Below are positions 1 to 4,625 of a stretch of 5,752 bases of DNA, in pieces. The translations under genes were made by a program, and so were the position numbers. The DNA comes from Bacteroidales bacterium (GTDB lineage: Bacteria > Bacteroidota > Bacteroidia > Bacteroidales > UBA932). The stretch is taken from the NCBI GenBank assembly GCA_024683255.1, contig JAIKYL010000197.1, positions 1 through 5,752 on the forward strand, given 5' to 3'. The stretch's first letter is position 1. Each line of letters opens with the position of its first letter. The notes beneath the pieces were generated by a model, which saw only the letters and a program-made list of their open reading frames with translations, made no database searches and was not told the DNA's origin.

Positions 1-96
1 AATACCATATTCTTCCTTCAGGATCTTAGCGAGTTCCTGGACATCTTTGACGGTGAGGTTTACCAATTCCTCTGCGAGAACTTTAATGTCTGCCAT
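1..96 (-). CDS. rplL: Ribosomal protein bL12 (L7/L12), N-terminal fragment cut by window edge
   Basis: Only the first 32 codons are present; the gene continues past position 1. The translation begins [20 protein letters not shown] and runs on to LKEEYGI. This is the amphipathic helical N-terminal domain that dimerises and docks on the C-terminal helix of L10. The family is usually about 120-125 residues, so the hinge and the C-terminal factor-binding domain lie outside the window. L12 forms the flexible stalk of the 50S subunit that recruits EF-Tu, EF-G and other GTPases. It lies 27 nt downstream of rplJ, the usual order. The leader before the ATG is very A/U-rich, with a palindrome ATTTTAAAAT at 106-115 and no Shine-Dalgarno, as is common in Bacteroidota. 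Identification rests on the N-terminal sequence together with its position after rplJ. Confidence 0.93.
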   Translation of the reverse strand, partial: MADIKVLAEELVNLTVKDVQELAKILKEEYGI

Positions 97-123
97 AATT
101 GTAATATTTTAAAATTGTTATTA

Positions 124-654
124 TTAGTTTTTCTTTTCTTCGATGGTCTTGAGGACTCCGGCGATGGTCTGGCCGCCGGCGTTCTGCAGGGCGGAAACCA
201 CGTTCTGCAGCGGAGACTGCAGCATGCCGATGATTTGTCCGATGAGTTCCTCGCGAGACTTGATATTGACCAGCTCCTCGATCTTGTCGGCACCTACGAA
301 TGCGCATTCCTGCACATAGGCTGCCTTGAGGGCGGGCTTTTCCTTACCGGCCTTGTTGTACTTCTTGATGAGCTTGGCGGGAACGGCCGGAGCTTCGGTG
401 TACATGATGGCGGTGTTGCCTTCCAGGGCGGGGACCAGGAGGTCCATTTCCGCGTTCTGGGCGTCCTTGATCACCTTGTGGAACAGGGTGTTCTTCACGA
501 CGGTGAGTTTGATGCCCTCGTTGAAGCACTCGCGGCGCAGGGCGGCGGTGTCACCGGCATTGAGACCGGCGATGTCAACGATATAGAAGTTGGGAGTCTT
601 GGCGATGTTGGCCTTGATGGCTGCGATAACCTGTTCTTTCAGTTCCTTTTTCAT
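124..654 (-). CDS. rplJ: Ribosomal protein uL10, stalk base
   Basis: The 176-residue product is of normal family length (165-180). L10 binds the GTPase-associated region of 23S rRNA beside L11 and carries the L12 dimers. The N-terminal RNA-binding domain is recognisable from KKELKEQVIAAIK (residues 2-14) and the conserved TVVKNTL (51-57). The C-terminal end (about 136-173, ELIGQIIGMLQSPLQ onward) is the long helix that binds L12 N-terminal domains. The ATG start is supported by a canonical AGGAGG 8 nt upstream, unusual for this phylum. The gene follows rplA by 19 nt and precedes rplL by 27 nt. The stop is a tandem TAATAA. The short gap to rplA leaves no room for the long L10 leader RNA known upstream of rplJ in some other bacteria, so autoregulation of that form is unlikely at this position. 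Confidence 0.97.
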   Translation of the reverse strand: MKKELKEQVIAAIKANIAKTPNFYIVDIAGLNAGDTAALRRECFNEGIKLTVVKNTLFHKVIKDAQNAEMDLLVPALEGNTAIMYTEAPAVPAKLIKKYNKAGKEKPALKAAYVQECAFVGADKIEELVNIKSREELIGQIIGMLQSPLQNVVSALQNAGGQTIAGVLKTIEEKKN

Positions 655-662
655 TTGTCTAT

Positions 663-668
663 CCTCCT
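663..668 (-). promoter_or_regulatory. Strong Shine-Dalgarno site for rplJ
   Basis: On the minus strand AGGAGG ends 8 nt before the rplJ ATG, an ideal spacing. It sits inside the 19-nt rplA-rplJ gap. None of the other starts visible here (rplL, rplA, rplK, nusG, secE, tuf) has a comparable purine block at that distance. In Bacteroidota the anti-Shine-Dalgarno end of 16S rRNA is generally sequestered on the ribosome and such sites are rare, so this one stands out. Confidence 0.75.
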
Positions 669-673
669 ACAGA

Positions 674-1372
674 TTATTCAGCGGTGAAACCTTTGACATC
701 GACCTTCACGGCCGGGCTCATGGTGGTGCACAGGGTGCAGCCCTTGAAGTAGGTGCCCTTCAGGGTCTGGGGCTTGAGCTTCAGGACGGCGGAGACGAAA
801 GCACGGGCGTTCTCTTCAATCTGCTGGGCAGAGAAGGAGGCCTTGCCGATAGCGGCATGGATAATGCCGGTCTTGTCCACCTTGAAGTCAATCTTACCAC
901 CCTTCACATCCTTGACGGCGGCGCCGATTTCCATGGTCACGGTGCCGGTCTTGGGGTTAGGCATGAGGCCGCGGGGGCCCAGGATACGGCCGATCTGGCC
1001 AACCTTTGCCATCACGGAAGGGGTGCAGATGATAACATCCACGTCGGTCCAACCGTCTTTGATCTTCTGGATATAGTCGTCCAGACCCACATAGTCGGCG
1101 CCGGCTTCCTTGGCTTCGTTCTCCTTGTCGGGGGTGCAGAGCACCAGCACGCGGGTAACCTTACCGGTACCGTTGGGGAGGGTGACAACGCCACGGATCA
1201 TCTGGTTGGCCTTACGGGGGTCAACACCCAGGTTGGTGGTGATTTCCACGGATGCGTCGAACTTGGTATAGGTAATCTCCTTCAGAATTGCGCAAGCATC
1301 GGTGAGGGAGTAAACCTGCGTCTTGTCATACTTGGCAAGGACGTCTTTCTGGTTTTTGGTCAGTTTGCTCAT
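674..1372 (-). CDS. rplA: Ribosomal protein uL1
   Basis: The 232-residue protein matches the normal length of bacterial L1 (about 230). L1 binds helices 76-78 of 23S rRNA, forms the mobile L1 stalk and helps release deacylated tRNA from the E site. The L1 family signature lies at about residues 123-142, with core [17 protein letters not shown]. The N-terminal block [21 protein letters not shown] (51-71) is also typical, as is the C-terminal LKGTYFKGC segment (204-212). The ATG is in the usual position, with no Shine-Dalgarno. It lies 13 nt after rplK and 19 nt before rplJ, so co-transcription is very likely. In other bacteria L1 represses its own L11-L1 mRNA by binding near the L11 start; no such structure was recognised here. 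Confidence 0.98.
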   Translation of the reverse strand: MSKLTKNQKDVLAKYDKTQVYSLTDACAILKEITYTKFDASVEITTNLGVDPRKANQMIRGVVTLPNGTGKVTRVLVLCTPDKENEAKEAGADYVGLDDYIQKIKDGWTDVDVIICTPSVMAKVGQIGRILGPRGLMPNPKTGTVTMEIGAAVKDVKGGKIDFKVDKTGIIHAAIGKASFSAQQIEENARAFVSAVLKLKPQTLKGTYFKGCTLCTTMSPAVKVDVKGFTAE

Positions 1373-1385
1373 AGTTGCTTACGTA

Positions 1386-1829
1386 TTAGAGGTTCTCGGG
1401 AAATTCGCCTTCCACCTTGATACCCATGGAACGGGCGGTGCCGGCCACCATCTTCATGGCGCTGGCCAGGGTGAATGCATTGAGGTCCGGCATCTTGGAC
1501 TGGGCAATCTGCTTCACCTGGTCCCAGGTGACAGTTGCAACTTTCTTACGGTTAGGCTCACCGGAAGCCTTGCTGATCTTGGCGGCTTCCTTGAGGGATA
1601 CGGCCACGGGGGGCTGCTTGACCTCGAACGAGAAGGACTTGTCGCTGAACACCGTGATAACCACAGGGAGGACCTTACCGGCCTGATCCTGGGTACGGGC
1701 GTTGAACTGCTTGCAGAAGTCCATGATGTTGAGGCCCTTGGAACCAAGTGCAGGTCCTACCGGGGGCGCAGGATTCGCTGCTCCGCCTTTGATCTGGAGC
1801 TTAATGAATCCGGTAACTTCTTTTGCCAT
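1386..1829 (-). CDS. rplK: Ribosomal protein uL11
   Basis: At 147 residues the length is close to the family norm (about 141-147). L11 binds the 1070-region of 23S rRNA at the base of the L12 stalk and takes part in GTPase factor function and the stringent response through RelA. The N-terminal domain has the proline-rich [11 protein letters not shown] block (residues 19-29) that forms the flexible thiostrepton-contacting face. The C-terminal rRNA-binding domain ends with the family signature at about 115-139, including [12 protein letters not shown]. It is only 8 nt downstream of nusG and 13 nt upstream of rplA. No Shine-Dalgarno precedes the ATG, so initiation probably depends on the short A/U-rich gap or on coupling with nusG. 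Confidence 0.98.
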   Translation of the reverse strand: MAKEVTGFIKLQIKGGAANPAPPVGPALGSKGLNIMDFCKQFNARTQDQAGKVLPVVITVFSDKSFSFEVKQPPVAVSLKEAAKISKASGEPNRKKVATVTWDQVKQIAQSKMPDLNAFTLASAMKMVAGTARSMGIKVEGEFPENL

Positions 1830-1837
1830 GATTTATA

Positions 1838-2401
1838 CTACTCTTTAGTTACTTGTGTAAAGCTGAGTTCCAGAAGGGTCTTCCTTCCGAAGATCACAAC
1901 CACTACCTTGAGCTTGCTACGCTCCTGGAGAATGTCTTCTACGGTGCCACTGAAACCGCTGAACGGACCGTCCGTGATGCGGACGCTCTCACCCACGGTG
2001 AAATTCACCTCAGTTTCGGCTGCATTGACGGCGTTCTCGTCCTGGACGCCGAGGATGCGCTGGGCTTCCTCGTCACGGATGGGAACAGGGACACGTTCGG
2101 TGGGACCGTTGCCGGTCTTTTCCGTAAGGAATCCGGACATACCGGGGATACCGTTGCGAATCACATACTCAAGGTCCGGATTCAGTTCGGCATGAATGAG
2201 CACATAGCCCGGGAAGAGGAGTCTTTCCACCTCTTTCCGCTTGCCGTTCTTTGTGACGATCTCCTTCTTGACAGGCACAAGCACCTGATCCACAATTGCT
2301 TGCAGATCGGCGTGTCTCTCAATTTCCTTGACCAGGTATTCGGCGGCTTTCTTTTCCTTGGTTCCCGCGGTACGGAGTACGTACCATTTCTTGTCAGCCA
2401 T
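1838..2401 (-). CDS. nusG: Transcription elongation/antitermination factor NusG
   Basis: The 187-residue product has the two NusG domains. The N-terminal NGN domain (about 4-112) starts KKWYVLRTAGTKEKK and contains LLFPGYVLI (61-69), the conserved part that contacts the RNA polymerase clamp. The C-terminal KOW domain (about 135-187) carries VGESVRITDGPFSGFSGTV (136-154) and in other bacteria contacts Rho or ribosomal protein S10, coupling transcription to translation. The segment between the domains, residues 113-134, is a polar linker. It lies 16 nt after secE and 8 nt before rplK, the near-universal secE-nusG-rplK order, which argues against a horizontally acquired NusG paralogue such as those of capsule loci. 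The stop is TAG. No Shine-Dalgarno is visible. Confidence 0.97.
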   Translation of the reverse strand: MADKKWYVLRTAGTKEKKAAEYLVKEIERHADLQAIVDQVLVPVKKEIVTKNGKRKEVERLLFPGYVLIHAELNPDLEYVIRNGIPGMSGFLTEKTGNGPTERVPVPIRDEEAQRILGVQDENAVNAAETEVNFTVGESVRITDGPFSGFSGTVEDILQERSKLKVVVVIFGRKTLLELSFTQVTKE

Positions 2402-2417
2402 AAGGTTTTTTAATCAG

Positions 2418-2606
2418 TTACAGTGCGTAAATAAACTCCATCAGGTGCTGGAAAGCAAAGTCAATCAGGAAAATAACCACGGCGAGGATAATGGTGGCAA
2501 CCAGCACAAGCAGTGCAGAGTCCTGCAGCTTCTGCCAAGTGGGCCATGTTACCTTCTTCGCGAGTTCCTGATAGGACTCCTTCAGATAGTTAATGAACTT
2601 TCTCAT
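2418..2606 (-). CDS. secE: Preprotein translocase subunit SecE, single-span short form
   Basis: The 62-residue protein is the short SecE type found in most bacteria, unlike the three-helix E. coli form. An amphipathic N-terminal helix (about 1-18, MRKFINYLKESYQELAKKV) is followed by the conserved VTWPT hinge (19-23) and one hydrophobic membrane span at about 30-52. SecE clamps the two halves of SecY in the inner-membrane protein translocation channel. It lies 16 nt before nusG. An 89-nt spacer separates it from the upstream tRNA-Trp; that spacer holds no convincing promoter, so transcription probably continues from tuf. The start is the first ATG of the frame and gives the standard family N-terminus. 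Confidence 0.95.
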   Translation of the reverse strand: MRKFINYLKESYQELAKKVTWPTWQKLQDSALLVLVATIILAVVIFLIDFAFQHLMEFIYAL

Positions 2607-2695
2607 CTTTGCTTACAATGGACCGGGGGAAAATTGGAAGCGGGAATCCTCCAGTCTTACGTTAAACATTTACCAAATCGTAACCTTTGATATTG
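2607..2695 (-). other. tRNA-Trp to secE spacer with weak hairpin
   Basis: This 89-nt gap is the longest in the protein-coding part of the operon. On the minus strand it holds a short stem GGAGG (2652-2648) and CUUCC (2640-2636) around a 7-nt loop, followed closely by AAUUUU and then a C-run. That is too weak to call a terminator but could act as an attenuator or processing site. A TTACGATTTG stretch resembles a -7 box but has one base too many between TA and TTTG, so no promoter is called. Confidence 0.4.
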
Positions 2696-2766
2696 CAGGG
2701 GAAGCAGGATTCGAACCCACATCGACGGTTTTGGAGACCGCTGAACTACCCTTGTTCTATTCCCCT
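2696..2766 (-). tRNA. tRNA-Trp (anticodon CCA)
   Basis: A full 71-nt cloverleaf can be built. The acceptor stem is AGGGGAA with UUCCCCU, and the discriminator is G. The D-arm is GAAC/GUUC around a 7-nt loop. The anticodon stem GCGGU/ACCGU has loop CUCCAAA, which gives anticodon CCA at 2732-2734 and reads UGG. The variable loop has 4 nt. The T-arm GUGGG/CCUGC contains two G-U pairs and a normal UUCGAAU loop. The 3' CCA is not encoded: the sequence after the discriminator is CAA. It sits between tuf and secE, a common position for this tRNA in bacteria, and is presumably cut out of the operon transcript by RNases P and Z or equivalents. Confidence 0.96.
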
Positions 2767-2771
2767 GTGGG

Positions 2772-2801
2772 AAGTGAGAGCCCACGTCTGGACTCTCACT
2801 T
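2772..2801 (-). promoter_or_regulatory. Strong 13-bp hairpin just downstream of tuf
   Basis: On the minus strand AAGUGAGAGUCCA pairs with UGGGCUCUCACUU around the loop GACG. One of the 13 pairs is U-G, a pair possible in the minus-strand RNA but C-A mismatched in the plus-strand RNA, so the structure fits the operon transcript. It begins 18 nt after the tuf stop and ends 5 nt before tRNA-Trp. The sequence after it is CCCACAGGGG with no U-tract, so it is not a standard intrinsic terminator. A role in protecting the tuf mRNA 3' end or in guiding processing before tRNA-Trp is the more likely inference. Confidence 0.7.
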
Positions 2802-2819
2802 TTGTAATGGCATCGGGAA

Positions 2820-4013
2820 TTACTCGATCACCTTGATCACCTGACCGGCGCCCACGGTACGGCCACCTTCGCGGATAGCGAACTGCAGGCCTTCGTTCAT
2901 AGCAACCGGAGTGATGAGCTTCACGGTGATTTCCACGTTATCGCCAGGCATCACCATCTCTACGCCGTCCGGGAGCATGATCTCACCGGTAACGTCAAGA
3001 GTACGGATGAAGAACTGAGGACGATAATGATTGTGGAACGGGGTGTGACGACCACCTTCTTCCTTCTTCAGCACATAGATCTGAGCCTTGAACTCGGTAT
3101 GAGGAGTGATGGACTTGGGCTTGGCAACAACCTCACCACGCTTCACTTCCTTCTTGTCAATACCGCGGAGGAGCAGACCTACATTGTCACCGGCCTCACC
3201 CTGAGGGAGGAGCTTGCGAAACATTTCCACACCGGTAACAACGGTGTTGCGGGGCTCATCGCCGAAACCGACGAGTTCCACCGGGTCGTTCACGTGGATG
3301 GTACCGGACTCGATACGGCCAGTAACCACAGTACCACGGCCAGTGATGGAGAAGATGTCCTCGATAGGCATCAGGAAGTCCTTGTCAACCAGACGCTCCG
3401 GCAGCGGGATGTACTCATCCACAGCGTTCATGAGCTCCATGACCTTGTCTTCCCACTGCTTTTCACCGTTCAGAGCACCAAGTGCAGAACCACGGATGAT
3501 GGGGCAATCCTCATCGAACTTGTAGAAAGCGAGGAGGTCGCGGATTTCCATCTCAACGAGGTCGAGCATTTCCTCATCGTCCACAAGATCCACCTTGTTC
3601 ATGAAAACGAGGATCTTCGGCACGTTAACCTGACGGGCGAGCAGGATGTGCTCACGGGTCTGAGGCATAGGACCGTCAGTGGATGCTACAACAAGGATAG
3701 CACCGTCCATCTGGGCAGCACCGGTAACCATGTTCTTCACATAGTCGGCGTGGCCAGGGCAGTCAACATGAGCGTAGTGACGCTTCTCGGTCTCGTACTC
3801 AACGTGAGCGGTGTTGATGGTGATACCACGCTCCTTCTCTTCCGGAGCATTGTCGATCTGATCGAAGGTCTTGATCTTGTCGGAGTTGCCGGAAACACGC
3901 TCTGCCAGCACCTTGGTAATGGCGGCGGTGAGGGTGGTCTTACCGTGGTCAACATGGCCGATAGTACCGATGTTGACATGCGGTTTGGTTCTCTGGAATG
4001 TTTCTTTTGCCAT
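2820..4013 (-). CDS. tuf: Elongation factor Tu
   Basis: The 397-residue GTPase delivers aminoacyl-tRNA to the ribosomal A site. All G motifs are intact: G1 GHVDHGKT (residues 19-26), the switch I sequence RGITI (62-66), G3 DCPGH (84-88, where His88 matches the catalytic histidine), G4 NKVD (139-142) and G5 SAL (176-178). Beta-barrel domains 2 and 3 follow (about 212-300 and 305-397), ending in the typical [15 protein letters not shown]. Compared with E. coli EF-Tu it has three extra residues between helix A and switch I, in the VSGNSDKIK stretch at 40-48. The leader is A/U-rich with no Shine-Dalgarno. Upstream are four tRNA genes in the same direction, as for E. coli tufB, and tRNA-Trp and secE follow. 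Whether a second tuf copy exists elsewhere cannot be seen. Confidence 0.99.
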   Translation of the reverse strand: MAKETFQRTKPHVNIGTIGHVDHGKTTLTAAITKVLAERVSGNSDKIKTFDQIDNAPEEKERGITINTAHVEYETEKRHYAHVDCPGHADYVKNMVTGAAQMDGAILVVASTDGPMPQTREHILLARQVNVPKILVFMNKVDLVDDEEMLDLVEMEIRDLLAFYKFDEDCPIIRGSALGALNGEKQWEDKVMELMNAVDEYIPLPERLVDKDFLMPIEDIFSITGRGTVVTGRIESGTIHVNDPVELVGFGDEPRNTVVTGVEMFRKLLPQGEAGDNVGLLLRGIDKKEVKRGEVVAKPKSITPHTEFKAQIYVLKKEEGGRHTPFHNHYRPQFFIRTLDVTGEIMLPDGVEMVMPGDNVEITVKLITPVAMNEGLQFAIREGGRTVGAGQVIKVIE

Positions 4014-4072
4014 AATTTTATTTATTGTTTAAACAATTGTTGTCTAACCAAAGGGCCGTAACCCAAAAAAAG
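4014..4072 (-). promoter_or_regulatory. tRNA-Thr to tuf leader: T-tract and overlapping palindromes
   Basis: Directly after tRNA-Thr(GGU) the minus strand reads C then seven T (4071-4065), followed by GGGTTACGGCCC. Closer to tuf lies a perfect 14-bp palindrome ATTGTTTAAACAAT (4024-4037), overlapped by a 10-bp palindrome AACAATTGTT (4032-4041). The last 25 nt before the ATG are almost all A and T, which suits the leader-dependent initiation of Bacteroidota. No TAnnTTTG promoter box is seen, so tuf is probably read from the tRNA promoter. The palindromes may be a small hairpin or only AT-rich sequence. Confidence 0.45.
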
Positions 4073-4144
<72 letters not shown>

Positions 4145-4160
4145 TTACAGTATGTCTGGG

Positions 4161-4233
4161 AGCGGAAAACGAGGTTCGAACTCGCGACCCTCAGCTTGGA
4201 AGGCTGATGCTCTACCAACTGAGCTACTTCCGC
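4161..4233 (-). tRNA. tRNA-Gly (anticodon UCC)
   Basis: A 73-nt cloverleaf is formed. The acceptor GCGGAAG/UUUCCGC has a terminal G-U, and the discriminator is U. The D-arm is GCUC/GAGC with an 8-nt loop. The anticodon stem UCAGC/GCUGA has loop CUUCCAA, so the anticodon is UCC at 4198-4200, reading GGA and GGG. The T-arm GCGAG/CUCGU has loop UUCGAAC. No CCA is encoded (the next bases are CCC). It is 16 nt upstream of tRNA-Thr(GGU) and corresponds to E. coli glyT. Confidence 0.97.
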
Positions 4234-4356
4234 CTTTTTCTTCGAAAAAGTCGGGTTTCTTGGCGGCGCCTCGGAAATACAAGTAAACTTGATATTTCGC
4301 TCGGCTTGCACAAGAACTCCGCATCTTGGCACTTCGTAGCACCATCCGAAGATGAG
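4234..4356 (-). other. Long structured spacer between tRNA-Tyr and tRNA-Gly
   Basis: This 123-nt gap has no credible gene; the other inter-tRNA gaps are 16 and 33 nt. On the minus strand it folds by eye into three successive hairpins. The first (4354-4322) pairs CAUCUU with AAGAUG and, inside it, GGUGC with GUGCC around UACGAA. The second (4316-4257) is an extended stem: UUCUUG/CAAGAA, GCC/GGC, GAAAUA/UAUUUC and CAAG/CUUG, capped by a UUUA loop. The third (4250-4234) is CUUUUUC/GAAAAAG with a 3-nt loop. It may be a processing spacer, a by-product small RNA or a dispersed repeat. The pairing was found by inspection and not computed. Confidence 0.5.
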
Positions 4357-4436
4357 TGGGAGGAGGTGGACTCGAACCACCGAACCCGAAGGAGCGGATT
4401 TACAGTCCGCCGCAATTGCCGCTATGCGATCCTCCC
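4357..4436 (-). tRNA. tRNA-Tyr (anticodon GUA)
   Basis: This is an 80-nt class II tRNA. The acceptor GGGAGGA/UCCUCCC has discriminator A, as expected for bacterial tRNA-Tyr. The D-arm is GCA/UGC with a large loop. The anticodon stem GCGGA/UCCGC has loop CUGUAAA, giving anticodon GUA at 4401-4403, which reads UAC and UAU. A 12-nt variable arm (UCCUUCGGGUUC) can form a short stem, and the T-arm GGUGG/CCACC has loop UUCGAGU. The long variable arm is the hallmark of bacterial tRNA-Tyr, though it is at the short end here. CCA is not encoded. It follows tRNA-Thr(UGU) by 33 nt and corresponds to E. coli tyrU. Confidence 0.96.
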
Positions 4437-4469
4437 AAGTTAGCTTTCCAGTATTTCAAAGCTCCTTTG

Positions 4470-4543
4470 AGCCGATAGAGGGATTCGAACCCACGACCCC
4501 GAGATTACAAATCACGTGCTCTGGCCAACTGAGCTATATCGGC
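4470..4543 (-). tRNA. tRNA-Thr (anticodon UGU)
   Basis: A 74-nt cloverleaf is formed. The acceptor is GCCGAUA/UAUCGGC with discriminator U. The D-arm is GCUC/GAGC with a 9-nt loop. The anticodon loop UUUGUAA gives anticodon UGU at 4507-4509, reading ACA and ACG. The T-loop is UUCGAAU. Two stems carry a U-U opposition: anticodon-stem position 29-41 (CGUGA/UCUCG; 4514 and 4502) and T-stem position 50-64 (GUGGG/CCCUC; 4493 and 4479). No CCA is encoded. It is the first gene after the promoter and corresponds to E. coli thrU. The conserved positions are intact, so it is called functional, with the two mismatches noted. Confidence 0.93.
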
Positions 4544-4578
4544 AGCTCATTTGAATCCTTCAATCGCTGAAAGGACTG

Positions 4579-4609
4579 CAAAGGTAGAAAGTTTTTCTGA
4601 ATCCACAAA
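4579..4609 (-). promoter_or_regulatory. Bacteroidota-type promoter for the tRNA-tuf operon
   Basis: On the minus strand a -33 element TTTG (4609-4606) is followed by exactly 19 bp and then the -7 element TACCTTTG (4586-4579). This is a full match to the Bacteroidota housekeeping promoter consensus (TTTG, 19-21 bp, TAnnTTTG). Transcription would start near 4575-4571, about 30 nt before tRNA-Thr(UGU). The DNA just upstream is rich in A and T runs (4607-4627). It is the only full match to this consensus noticed in the non-coding gaps of the window. Confidence 0.8.
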
Positions 4610-4625
4610 ATATTTTTGGGATTTT

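Noticed and set aside
590..2413. Plus-strand open frames opposite rplA, rplK and nusG (590-1420, 1323-2195, 1853-2413)
   Set aside because: They overlap each other and the certain minus-strand genes, and their translations show no recognisable domain.
2672..2690. Separate promoter for secE from the TTACGATTTG motif
   Set aside because: The spacing between TA and TTTG is 3 instead of 2, and no suitably spaced -33 element was found.
2772..2801. Post-tuf hairpin as a Rho-independent terminator
   Set aside because: It is followed by CCCACAGGGG instead of a U-run, and the co-directional operon genes continue beyond it.
3027..4061. Long plus-strand open frame of 344 codons opposite tuf
   Set aside because: It is fully antisense to EF-Tu, resembles no family, and arises from the strong codon bias of tuf.
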